Shown here: positions 34,742-42,943 of the stretch, one piece after another | Numbering within the stretch: position 1 is the stretch's first letter | Layout of the letters: each line of letters opens with the position of its first letter | Assembly (NCBI GenBank): GCA_963708905.1 | Contig: CAVPUV010000027.1 | Coordinates: forward strand, 1 to 64,000 | Source of the DNA: SHZL01 sp963708905 | GTDB lineage: Bacteria > Pseudomonadota > Gammaproteobacteria > Xanthomonadales > SZUA-36 | DNA: 64,000 bases | Direction of reading: 5' to 3' | Made by a program: the position numbers and the translations under genes | Notes under the pieces: model-generated | The model's input: only the letters and a program-made list of their open reading frames with translations | Database searches by the model: none | Told to the model about the DNA's origin: nothing

Positions 34742-36016
34742 ATGATGAATGTAATTAACAGAACGACATGCAAGACACTGATTGGCGCGATCCTGGCGTC
34801 CTTCAGTCTGATGGGCACTGCTGCGGAACTCCCCGAAGGTACCGTGATCAGCGCCAAGAATCTGGATCAGATCATGGATGACACCTTCGAGGGCTTCAAG
34901 ATCAGGGACCTGCTGACAGACAAGTTCCAGATGTGGGTACGTGATTACGCGCTGGAAATGCAACTGGGCCATGCGCAAGAGTTGCAAGTTGACCCTGAGT
35001 ACATTGCGGCAACGGAAAAGTACAAGGGCCAGGCCAAGCTCAATACCGACAACACCGTTTCCAATTACACGGCCGGTATTCCGTTCACGGACGTTGACCC
35101 GGTAGACAAGAGTTGTGGCTGGAAGCTGGCATGGGATCATTTCTATGCTGACCCCATTATGGGGAACAGCTGGATCGCGCTCGGTGATGTGAAGATCTAC
35201 GATGCCAAAAAAGGCGAGATCGATCACTTCACGGCATGGAGCGCCAAGTCCATCTTCGAAGGCCGCACCCGGGGAGAGCCCCGGATCGGCAACGTGGATG
35301 ACCATGCACGCTACCTGCTGGTGCTGACCGAGCCGTATGACATCGCTGGTATCGGCGTTTTCACCAAGCAATACAATAACGCCCAGGCCGATGATGGCTG
35401 GGCCTATGTGAAGGCCCTGCGCCGTGTTCGTCGAATAGCCGGTGGCAAGTCCTGGATGGACCCGCAGCCAAAAATGGACCTGCTGAACGATGATAACCAG
35501 ACCGTGCTGGGCTATCCCGGCTGGTTCAAAAACTGGGAGTGCAAGGGCAAGCGCCATATCCTGGCTGTAACCACGGCTAATGACCCCAACATTCCATATA
35601 CTTTTGCAGATGCCGTAAAGGAAGACGAGTTTCCACACTGGAATCCCAAGGGTCTGGTGTGGGAGCCGCGGGAAGTTTACGTCGTCGAAGGCGAGACTCC
35701 GGATGAACATCCGTACAGCAAGAAGGTGTTGTACATGGACGCAAAATATCCGTTTTATTACCACGGTGAGATGTATGACCGCAAGGGCGAGTTCTGGCGG
35801 CTATGGCGCCAGTCTTATTCGCACATCAAAAGCTGTGACGGGACGCCTGCTTATGCGGATACCCATACGATGTCAATCGATTTCCAGAATCAGCGCGCGA
35901 CTTTTATTCGTATCGGCCTGAACAAGTCAAACTGCCTGTCACCGGATTTCTTCAACCCGGATGTATTGCAGAAAGCAGCATCGGGCGCCCTGGCCGAGGA
36001 GGCCAGTAAACTGTAG
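34742..36016 (+). CDS. DUF1329 family periplasmic protein
   Basis: A 424-residue protein with an N-terminal signal peptide (TLIGAILASFSLMGTAAE) and the DUF1329 domain. Visible landmarks include NYTAGIPFTDVDPVDKSCGW near 102, RRVRRIAGGKSWMDPQPK near 228, and EPREVYVVEGETPDEHPYSK near 302. DUF1329 proteins have been compared to LolB-like lipid-binding folds and are nearly always next to DUF1302 proteins. GAGG sits about 7 bp before the start. It is the last gene of the plus operon and is followed by a strong terminator. Confidence 0.85.
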   Translation: MMNVINRTTCKTLIGAILASFSLMGTAAELPEGTVISAKNLDQIMDDTFEGFKIRDLLTDKFQMWVRDYALEMQLGHAQELQVDPEYIAATEKYKGQAKLNTDNTVSNYTAGIPFTDVDPVDKSCGWKLAWDHFYADPIMGNSWIALGDVKIYDAKKGEIDHFTAWSAKSIFEGRTRGEPRIGNVDDHARYLLVLTEPYDIAGIGVFTKQYNNAQADDGWAYVKALRRVRRIAGGKSWMDPQPKMDLLNDDNQTVLGYPGWFKNWECKGKRHILAVTTANDPNIPYTFADAVKEDEFPHWNPKGLVWEPREVYVVEGETPDEHPYSKKVLYMDAKYPFYYHGEMYDRKGEFWRLWRQSYSHIKSCDGTPAYADTHTMSIDFQNQRATFIRIGLNKSNCLSPDFFNPDVLQKAASGALAEEASKL

Positions 36017-36072
36017 GAGCCTGTCGCAGTGCTTGCATGCAGGCAAATACATGGCTTCGTGCCGTCACCATG

Positions 36073-36099
36073 GCAACCCCGTCCGTAGGACGGGGTTGC
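36073..36099. terminator. Bidirectional rho-independent terminator
   Basis: GCAACCCCGTCC, a three-base loop GTA, then GGACGGGGTTGC form a perfect 12-bp stem. CTTTACT follows on the plus strand. It separates the ends of two convergent operons (DUF1329 on plus, metallolyase on minus). Confidence 0.8.
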
Positions 36100-36109
36100 T
36101 TTACTGCGT

Positions 36110-37300
36110 TTATCCCTGCGCTATCCGGCGAAATTCCTCATCGCTCAGCAGCCGTTTCGCCTGGCTGCCGAAATCCTTCACTTTCGCCAACACGGCAGGG
36201 ATTCGCTCATCGGCAATGTCGAGACCAAGTTCTGCGGCCTTGAGGCGGATGCTGTCGAGGCCGCTTTTCTTGCCCAGCACAATACGGCGCTGCGCCTTGA
36301 CGATGTCGGCTGAATACGGCTCGATCGCTGGCGGGATGTGAAACTGGCTGGCCACGGCGCCACTTTCGCGCACGTAGAGGTTTTCGCCTACGACCGGTTT
36401 CCAGCCGTCGACCTGGTAGCCCCCGGCCTGCCGCACCAGGCGCGAAACCTCGCGCGCCTTGGACAGGTCGAGTTCCACCGGCACGTTATAAAGGCATTGC
36501 AAGGCCAGAGCGACTTCGCAAATATCTGCATTACCCGCCCGCTCACCCATGCCATTGATGGTACCCTGGATCCAGCTCGCGCCGCCTCTTACCGCCGCGA
36601 TGGCGGAAGCGGTTGCCAGGCCGAAGTCATTGTGCCCGTGCCAGTGGATCGGTATGTCGGGACCGACATGCCTGGAAATATCCCGAATCAGGGTCTCGAC
36701 CGCCTCGGGAGCCAGCGCACCGATGGTGTCAACCACCGATATCTCTTCCGCCCCGGAGGCGATGGCTGATGAATAAACGTCTTTCAGGAACGCCTGGTCG
36801 GACCGGGTTGCATCGACGGCGAAAAAGTTCACCCGCATGCCATGGTCACGGGCGTGCCTGACCGCATTATTGACGCGCTCCATGACTTTCTGCCGGGTAA
36901 AACCGTAGGCTTCCATCTTGATATCACTGGTGGAAATTTCGATCAGAACCTGTTGCGTGCCCAGTTCGATGTGCGCGTCCAGGTCAGCGATGACGCAGCG
37001 GGCGAAGCCCCAGATTTCCGCTGACAAGTCCGCGGCCAGCATGCGCCTGACCGCTTCCGTGTCTTCAGCCGAGACGCGGGGGAAGCCGGACTCGATGCGG
37101 CCGATACCCAGGTCCGCCAGTTTGCAGGCGATGGCGAATTTTTCATCAGCGGTGAACACCACGCCAATGGCTTGTTCACCATCGCGCAGCGTGGTGTCGT
37201 AAAAGCGGATGGTGCGGCCGCGGTCAAATCCGGACTGAACGTTTTCAGCCCGATTCAGTTCGCTGACCCAGATTTTATCCGCTGCTATCTGTGCATTCAT
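36110..37300 (-). CDS. DRE-TIM metallolyase (homocitrate/isopropylmalate synthase-like)
   Basis: About 396 residues. The family signature FYDTTLRDGEQ (metal-binding Asp and catalytic Arg) is near residue 32, the two metal-ligand histidines are in HWHGHNDFGLA near 202, and the GERAGNA motif is near 238. Relatives condense acetyl-CoA with 2-oxo acids or cleave such products. The C-terminal part lacks an obvious leucine-type regulatory domain, so it is unlikely to be a feedback-controlled LeuA. I choose ATG 37300 with a GGGAGAATAAA leader; the longer frame to 37360 overlaps the previous gene. The last gene of a catabolic operon, probably making or breaking a C-C bond in the pathway. Confidence 0.85.
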   Translation of the reverse strand: MNAQIAADKIWVSELNRAENVQSGFDRGRTIRFYDTTLRDGEQAIGVVFTADEKFAIACKLADLGIGRIESGFPRVSAEDTEAVRRMLAADLSAEIWGFARCVIADLDAHIELGTQQVLIEISTSDIKMEAYGFTRQKVMERVNNAVRHARDHGMRVNFFAVDATRSDQAFLKDVYSSAIASGAEEISVVDTIGALAPEAVETLIRDISRHVGPDIPIHWHGHNDFGLATASAIAAVRGGASWIQGTINGMGERAGNADICEVALALQCLYNVPVELDLSKAREVSRLVRQAGGYQVDGWKPVVGENLYVRESGAVASQFHIPPAIEPYSADIVKAQRRIVLGKKSGLDSIRLKAAELGLDIADERIPAVLAKVKDFGSQAKRLLSDEEFRRIAQG

Positions 37301-37301
37301 T

Positions 37302-38186
37302 TTATTCTCCCGAACCCTGGCCGGACTGGAACCAGTCATAAATTTCATCCGCGGTGGCAAACCACACGTGTTCGTGCCGGAGTATGTGATCGTATGCGGC
37401 TTCGAAGTACTTGATGCGGTGCGGAACCCCCGTGATGTAGGGGTGTACGCTCATGGACATGACGCGGGGTTGCGTGGCGCCTTCCTGGTACAAGCGGTCA
37501 AACTGGTCGATGACCCGTTGCAACCAGACCGGAGACTCATGGTGATGCACCACCATCATCGGAAGATCGCTCAACTCCAGGTTATAAGGCATTGCAACAA
37601 TAGGGTTTGTCTTGGTTATCATTTCCACCGGCTGCTCGTCCATCGGCCAGTCACAAACGAATTTGAATCCAATTTCAGCGAGCTGATCCAGCGTATCGAA
37701 AGTTTCTTGCAGACCCGGCCCTAACCATCCCTTTGGGGCTGTGCCAGTGTACTCTTTCAGAGTCTGGAAACTTTTTCTGAAAGATTCTTGTGGATTGTCG
37801 AGCACGTGCACCGGAACCTGCGCATAGCCATGCCCCATGAACGGCCAGCCGCGCTCGTGCATCGCCCGCGCAACCGCTTCGTCCGGGCCCTCGCACACGC
37901 ACGCGTTGATCGCGGCGCTGGCCTTGAGATTGCGCTCGGCCAGCGCGTCCATCAGCCGCCAGATACCCACGCGCATGCCGTACTCGTGCCAGGCCCAGTT
38001 CGGAATATTCGGCACCGTAACCACACCAGCGGGCGAAGTAACGTATTCACGCGCCAATGGCTTTTCAATGTCCCATTCCTCCACGTTGACCACGGTGTAT
38101 ATGGCCACGCGTGCGTCACCCGGTAACTTCCAGCGTTTACGCTGTGGCAGGGCGGAATAGTCGAAGCGGTCCTGGGGTTTGTTCAT
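37302..38186 (-). CDS. Polysaccharide deacetylase family protein (PuuE/allantoinase-like)
   Basis: A 294-residue NodB-homology protein. It resembles the allantoinase-PuuE branch: AIYTVVNVEEWD near 26 replaces the TFDDG motif, WHEYGMRVGIWRLMDAL follows near 59, then FMGHGYAQVPVHV near 112 and PKGWLGPGLQETFDTL near 142. Members hydrolyse C-N bonds in amides or cyclic ureides. The ATG at 38186 matches the conserved protein start; an earlier one at 38231 would overlap the M20 gene. Ends 1 bp before the metallolyase start, so translation is coupled. Confidence 0.82.
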   Translation of the reverse strand: MNKPQDRFDYSALPQRKRWKLPGDARVAIYTVVNVEEWDIEKPLAREYVTSPAGVVTVPNIPNWAWHEYGMRVGIWRLMDALAERNLKASAAINACVCEGPDEAVARAMHERGWPFMGHGYAQVPVHVLDNPQESFRKSFQTLKEYTGTAPKGWLGPGLQETFDTLDQLAEIGFKFVCDWPMDEQPVEMITKTNPIVAMPYNLELSDLPMMVVHHHESPVWLQRVIDQFDRLYQEGATQPRVMSMSVHPYITGVPHRIKYFEAAYDHILRHEHVWFATADEIYDWFQSGQGSGE

Positions 38187-38217
38187 GATGGAATTCGTCC
38201 GGGCTTGCCCGCCGCCG

Positions 38218-39498
38218 TCAGTTGGCGACACCGCACAGGTTCAGCAAAACCTCGATGTAGACCCGGGTGATGTCGACCATGTCGCCGATGTGGACGTGCT
38301 CGCCCTGGTGGGTGGAAAACCCGCCACCACCGGAGCGTATGCGGCCTGCTGAACCGTAATTGACCGTGGGTATGCCGTAGCGATTCATGTGCGCCGCGTC
38401 GCTGTACCAGGTTTCGACACCCATTTGCGGTGGCTTGCCGAGCTGGTTTTTGTGCGATGCAACGATGGTCCTGACCAGTTCGTGATCGTCAGGAATCGAG
38501 GTGCCCGGAGCCGAAACAAAGATTTCGACCCTGGTGCCTTCCAGCTGCGGATTTTGCTTTATCGTGGCGTTCACCATGGCGCGCACTTCATTGTAAGCGC
38601 CGGCGGGCAGCTCATCAGGCAGGGTGCGCACATCCAGGTAAATGGAAACACCGTCCGGGGTGCGTGCACCACGCCACGGCCAGCCACCTTCGATGGCGGC
38701 AACATTCACGCGCGGGCGGAAGTCACCCAGCCGATGCTTCTCGACGTACTGCGGGATCCACTCGTGAATGGCGTCCAGAATCACCCGGCTTTTGTTGATG
38801 GCATTCTTGCCCACGTCCGACCAGGCGGTGTGGATCAGGTGGCCGGGAATGGTGATCTTGATCCAGCTGGTACCGCAATGGCGCGGGATCAGCATCATGT
38901 TGGTCGGTTCGCCGAGGATGCAAAAATCAGCCACGGCGCCGTGGGTGATGGCAAATTTCGTACCGACCCCGTAGCCCTGGTACTGGCGGCCTTTGAAGTC
39001 ATTGACGGGTGCTTTTTCGATTTCACCCGCCACGCCGGCGATGACCACGTCACCACCCAGGCGGATACCCGCCTTGCGGATGGATTCCACTGCCGTGACA
39101 TAAGTGGCCATGGCGCTCTTCATGTTGAAAGTGCCCATGCCGTAGATCCATTCGTCATCGATCACGGTGCCCCTGCACTCGTAACCGATGCCGCGGTGGG
39201 CCTGTTCGGGACCAAAAGAAGTATCCAGATGACCGTTGAACATGACCGACTTGCCACCGCCATCGCCCTGCAGACGGCCAATGGCGTTATAGCGCTCATC
39301 GCCAATCGGTTGCAATGTGGCATCGAAGCCGGCGGATTTAAGCACTTCATGTACCGCCCGCGCCATATCGCCCTCAGAACCCGTGGGGCTGGGAATATTG
39401 GTCAGATCGACGGTCAGCTGTACCAGCCGGTCGCGGTCGATCTGCTCCACGGCCTTGGCGAGAATATTGGCGTCTGCTTTATGACTCATTGAATTCAC
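38218..39498 (-). CDS. M20-family metallopeptidase/deacylase (ArgE/DapE type)
   Basis: A 426-residue protein with M20 features: VMFNGHLDTSFG near residue 88 (metal His and catalytic Asp), VAGEIEKAP near 155, the metal-binding LGEPTNMMLIPRHCG near 186, and a C-terminal His in FSTHQGEHVHIGDM near 400. The usual bridging aspartate of GxxDMK is Asn here (GTFNMKSAM near 119), an uncommon though not unique change. Such enzymes cut amide bonds of N-acyl amino acids. Start is GTG at 39498; ATG at 39489 is equally possible. It fits a pathway that hydrolyses an amide intermediate. Confidence 0.85.
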   Translation of the reverse strand: MNSMSHKADANILAKAVEQIDRDRLVQLTVDLTNIPSPTGSEGDMARAVHEVLKSAGFDATLQPIGDERYNAIGRLQGDGGGKSVMFNGHLDTSFGPEQAHRGIGYECRGTVIDDEWIYGMGTFNMKSAMATYVTAVESIRKAGIRLGGDVVIAGVAGEIEKAPVNDFKGRQYQGYGVGTKFAITHGAVADFCILGEPTNMMLIPRHCGTSWIKITIPGHLIHTAWSDVGKNAINKSRVILDAIHEWIPQYVEKHRLGDFRPRVNVAAIEGGWPWRGARTPDGVSIYLDVRTLPDELPAGAYNEVRAMVNATIKQNPQLEGTRVEIFVSAPGTSIPDDHELVRTIVASHKNQLGKPPQMGVETWYSDAAHMNRYGIPTVNYGSAGRIRSGGGGFSTHQGEHVHIGDMVDITRVYIEVLLNLCGVAN

Positions 39499-39527
39499 CC
39501 GTAGTTTTCATTTGACCGAGGCTGACT

Positions 39528-40439
39528 TCATTCCACGATATACGTGGTCAGCCTGCCCAGCTTCTCGATATTGCATTCGATGCGATCACCCGGCGCCAGG
39601 TAGGGGGTGTTTTTCATGCCGGCGATAACGCCCGGTGGGCTCCCGGTAGTAATCAGGTCACCGGGCTGCAACGTGGTATTGGACCACCAGGAGACCAGTT
39701 CAGCGACCTTGTACACCATGTTCGCGGTGTTGGAGTTCTGCCGTTCTTCACCGTTCAGGGTCAACACCATGGGCAGATTGTCGGCGTCACCGACTTCATC
39801 CAGTGTCACCAGATAAGGCCCGAGCGGGCAGGAACCGTTGAAGCTCTTGCCCAGCAGAATCACCTTGTTGGAATGCTCCCTGGCCTGGATATCCCGTGCC
39901 GAGAGGTCATTGAAAATGGTCACGCCGGCGACATAACCCAGCGCCTCTTCCTTGCTCACGCGGAAGGCTTCTTTGCCGATGATGATGCCCATCTCGATTT
40001 CGTAGTCGAGCTGCTTGGTGAAGTGCGGAACCGACACCCTGGCCCCGTCCGGCACCACCGACGACGGCGCTTCCAGAAAGCCGGTCGGATGTTCGAAGTG
40101 AAAATCCTTCCAGTTGTGGGACTGCCATTCCGGCTCTTGCCAGGTGGTCAATTCCGACAGGTGAGCGGAGAAATTGCACGAGGTGTGCATGATCTTGCCC
40201 GGCTTCGGCACCGGCGCCTGCAATTCGATGTCCGCGGAAGCGTAAACCGGACCCAGACCGGGAGCTGCTGCCAGCTCACGGGCACGTTGCATCGCTTCCT
40301 CGCCTTGTTCCAGAAAAGCGATCATGTTGGCGGGCAGCGCCCCCTTGCTGGCGGCATGCAGATCCAGGAAGCCAGCTTCCAGCACGACGCCGATCGTGGC
40401 GGCGCCGGTCGATTTCACACGAAAACTTGCCAGTTTCAT
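39528..40439 (-). CDS. Fumarylacetoacetate hydrolase (FAH) family protein
   Basis: A 303-residue FAH-fold protein. The metal site shows DYEIEMGIIIG near residue 149 (two Glu ligands), then NDLSARDIQAREHSN near 178, SFNGSCPLGPYLV near 199 and TTGSPPGVIAGM near 263. Members cleave or hydrate 1,3-diketo and oxo-enoic acids at the end of aromatic or heterocycle catabolism. 10 bp downstream of the LLM gene in the same operon. Confidence 0.88.
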   Translation of the reverse strand: MKLASFRVKSTGAATIGVVLEAGFLDLHAASKGALPANMIAFLEQGEEAMQRARELAAAPGLGPVYASADIELQAPVPKPGKIMHTSCNFSAHLSELTTWQEPEWQSHNWKDFHFEHPTGFLEAPSSVVPDGARVSVPHFTKQLDYEIEMGIIIGKEAFRVSKEEALGYVAGVTIFNDLSARDIQAREHSNKVILLGKSFNGSCPLGPYLVTLDEVGDADNLPMVLTLNGEERQNSNTANMVYKVAELVSWWSNTTLQPGDLITTGSPPGVIAGMKNTPYLAPGDRIECNIEKLGRLTTYIVE

Positions 40440-40449
40440 GATTCTGTAC

Positions 40450-41547
40450 TCAGTGCGCAGCCGAACGGCCGGGTTTCAGATTGGGCACGACGTGTTCGCC
40501 CATCAGACGGATGGTCTCGAGGTTGTCTTTCTCGCTGGCGCCAACAACCTCCAGCAGCGGCAGGTTGAGACCGGAATCGACCAGTTCCTGGGTGATTTCC
40601 AGGCAGTCCTTGGGCGTGCCGGAAATGACCGTGAACCGGCGCATCATTTCATCCGTCACCAGGTGGGTGACCTTGTCGTCGGTGCCATCGGCAATCGCCT
40701 TACGGAACGGATCCCAGGTTTTGGCAGGCAGACCGGAACCACCCAGAATGATGTCGTTCTTGATATTGCGGATCTTGTTGACCACGTAGGTGCCGGTGTA
40801 ACTGCGGGTGGCATCGCGCGCCTTGTCACCGTCCTTGGAGCAGGAACAAAGAATGACCCCACCCACCGGGAAGTCGTCCGGCAGCGTGCGTTGGGCGGCC
40901 CGTGCGCCCTGTTGCAGGTTGTCGATGGCGTAGCGGACGAAGTGCGGCGCGGTCAGTCCCGCCAGCAGCATGCCGTCGCTTTCGCGGCCGGCCAGTTTCT
41001 GCATGAAGGGGCCGGTGGCGCCGACATAAATCGGGATATTGGTGGCCAGGCCGGCGGCTGCGCGGTCAAAAGCCGGCATGGTGGATTTGAACAGCTTGCC
41101 TTCGTAGCTGAAGCGCTCGCCCGACCAGACCTTGCGCATGATTTCCATGGACTCGTGATGCACTGTCACCGGCCGCATGACTTCCTGATCGTATTCAAGG
41201 TACTCGATGCCCACCTTGCCCACACCAATGCCCATGATGAAACGGCCATTGGACAGTTCGTCGACGGCAGCCGCTTCGGACGCCTGAATGGTCGGGTGGC
41301 GTAAATACGGCGAAGTGATGCCAAGGCCCACAGGGATCTTTTTGGTGGCCATGGCCACAGCCGCAAGCGTGGTGAAACAACCACGCGACTCGAGGCCGTA
41401 TTGACGGAACCAGTGATAGGCTTCGGCGATCCAGAAGCCGCCGCTCATGTTGGATGCCTCGGTCTGGGCAGCGTATTTCTGCATGGATTTGAGGGGCTCA
41501 TAGGACTTGAAAATCACGCCCACTTTCGGATTCACTGTTGTACTCAT
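40450..41547 (-). CDS. LLM-class flavin-dependent oxidoreductase
   Basis: A 365-residue bacterial-luciferase-like TIM barrel. Conserved segments are GFWIAEAYHWFRQYG near 36, PVGLGITSPYLRHPTIQASEAA near 73 in two pieces, NGRFIMGIGVGKVGIEYLEY near 101, and IPIYVGATGPFMQKLAGRESDG near 172. The family uses FMN or F420 for oxidation or reduction; an NpdG-like reductase gene lies 11 kb away, which makes F420 possible but not shown. First gene of the operon, with an AGGAG site upstream, divergent from the AraC regulator. Confidence 0.88.
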   Translation of the reverse strand: MSTTVNPKVGVIFKSYEPLKSMQKYAAQTEASNMSGGFWIAEAYHWFRQYGLESRGCFTTLAAVAMATKKIPVGLGITSPYLRHPTIQASEAAAVDELSNGRFIMGIGVGKVGIEYLEYDQEVMRPVTVHHESMEIMRKVWSGERFSYEGKLFKSTMPAFDRAAAGLATNIPIYVGATGPFMQKLAGRESDGMLLAGLTAPHFVRYAIDNLQQGARAAQRTLPDDFPVGGVILCSCSKDGDKARDATRSYTGTYVVNKIRNIKNDIILGGSGLPAKTWDPFRKAIADGTDDKVTHLVTDEMMRRFTVISGTPKDCLEITQELVDSGLNLPLLEVVGASEKDNLETIRLMGEHVVPNLKPGRSAAH

Positions 41548-41816
41548 CGATTTCTCCTGGGTTGATGGCGCGCGCCATCACGCTCGTGCGGAAAATTTAG
41601 CATTCAATGTTAGGCGATAGCCCGGTGTTTGTCTTGTCCATCCATGAATGCACTTTGACTGCAAGCGCAGAGGACGGGCCAGACCGCGCCGCGAAGCTGC
41701 AATCCGCCTGCCTTGACAGCACCGGCGTTTCCTCTTAACGTGGCTCGAATTGATACGGTGCTGCCATCATACATACATCCAGTGCGCTCGAATTCAAGCC
41801 CAATCCGAAGGCGGGC

Positions 41817-42794
41817 ATGAAAAAATCTGCTGAAAACGCTCTGTCCACCACAGCCGAATCCAGTGATCTCAAGTCGTTTCTTGACACCGCTTCGAGCGCC
41901 ATTTTCCAGATTCTGCCGCAGCCCCATTCTGACAAATTCGAACATTACTCCATCACCAGTCATAAACTGGCAAAGCTCTCCCTATACCTCTCTGCAAGCG
42001 ATCCTTTTACCGTCCACCGCCGCAGCCAGGACATCGAGGACGATTCGGCTTTCGATTTCCTGGTGGTCGTGCCGTTGCAGGGCAGCGCCGAAATCGAGCA
42101 GGAAAAGTCCAGTTTTACCGTGGATCCGGATTCCCTGGCCATCATCCCGGGCGGGCTGCCGTATCGGCTTTCGTTCCCGCAAACCGGGAAGCGCTTATTG
42201 CTGCGGATTCCTCTCCAGGTTTTTCACGAGCGTGTTCTCGGCCGGCAAATTCGCGACTTTGGCGTGCATGTGTTCAGCGGCGCCGGCCTGGTCCAGATCA
42301 CCGTTGACCTGCTCAAATCGCTGGTGATGCAGGCCGGTAACATGACCGAAACGGAACGCTACACCGTGGCTGAAGTGACGCTGGAACTGATGGCGGCGGT
42401 GTTGCGTTCGGACACCGGTTTCGGCCAGAACGAGCACGGCAGCGCACAGGTGGCGCGCATGACCCGGATACTTTCCTACCTGGAAGAGAACTACACCCGG
42501 CACGACCTCACGCCGGCCAGCGTCGCCGCGGCCAATGCGGTATCCATACGCCATCTGCACAACCTGTTTCAGCACTCGGATGCAACGGTGACCAAGTGGT
42601 TGTGGGAACGCCGTTTGAAAGCCGCGCGCGACGATATCCTGAATCCGGCGATGAGCGGCAAGAGCATTACGGAAATCGCCTACAATGCGGGTTTCAACGA
42701 CTCGGCGCATTTCAGCAGAACTTTCAAAGCGCGCTTTGATCTTTCACCCAGCCAGCTGAGGAAGAAAGCACAGGAAGAATCCGCGGCAGAATGA
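41817..42794 (+). CDS. AraC-family transcriptional regulator
   Basis: A 325-residue regulator. The N-terminal ~200 residues are an effector/dimer domain (AraC-binding-like type, with LSLYLSASDPFTVHRR near 56 and LAIIPGGLPYRLSFP near 104). The C-terminal HTH pair has DLTPASVAAANAVSIRHLHN near 232 and SITEIAYNAGFNDSAHFSRTF near 282. It is transcribed away from the LLM-to-metallolyase operon, with 269 bp between, so it most likely activates that operon in response to a pathway compound. Its effector is not apparent. Confidence 0.92.
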   Translation: MKKSAENALSTTAESSDLKSFLDTASSAIFQILPQPHSDKFEHYSITSHKLAKLSLYLSASDPFTVHRRSQDIEDDSAFDFLVVVPLQGSAEIEQEKSSFTVDPDSLAIIPGGLPYRLSFPQTGKRLLLRIPLQVFHERVLGRQIRDFGVHVFSGAGLVQITVDLLKSLVMQAGNMTETERYTVAEVTLELMAAVLRSDTGFGQNEHGSAQVARMTRILSYLEENYTRHDLTPASVAAANAVSIRHLHNLFQHSDATVTKWLWERRLKAARDDILNPAMSGKSITEIAYNAGFNDSAHFSRTFKARFDLSPSQLRKKAQEESAAE

Positions 42795-42943
42795 AAACCG
42801 CTGTTCCGTGACGAAGCCATGGCACCCTGCAGCACCTGCAGACAAGCCGGCCGGCGTTGCCAGGCAAGCAGCCCATCCTGCCGCTCATTAGGCGCTAAGC
42901 GCAAATCGAACACCAACATGTTGTCAGCGCTTTGGTGTGATTG

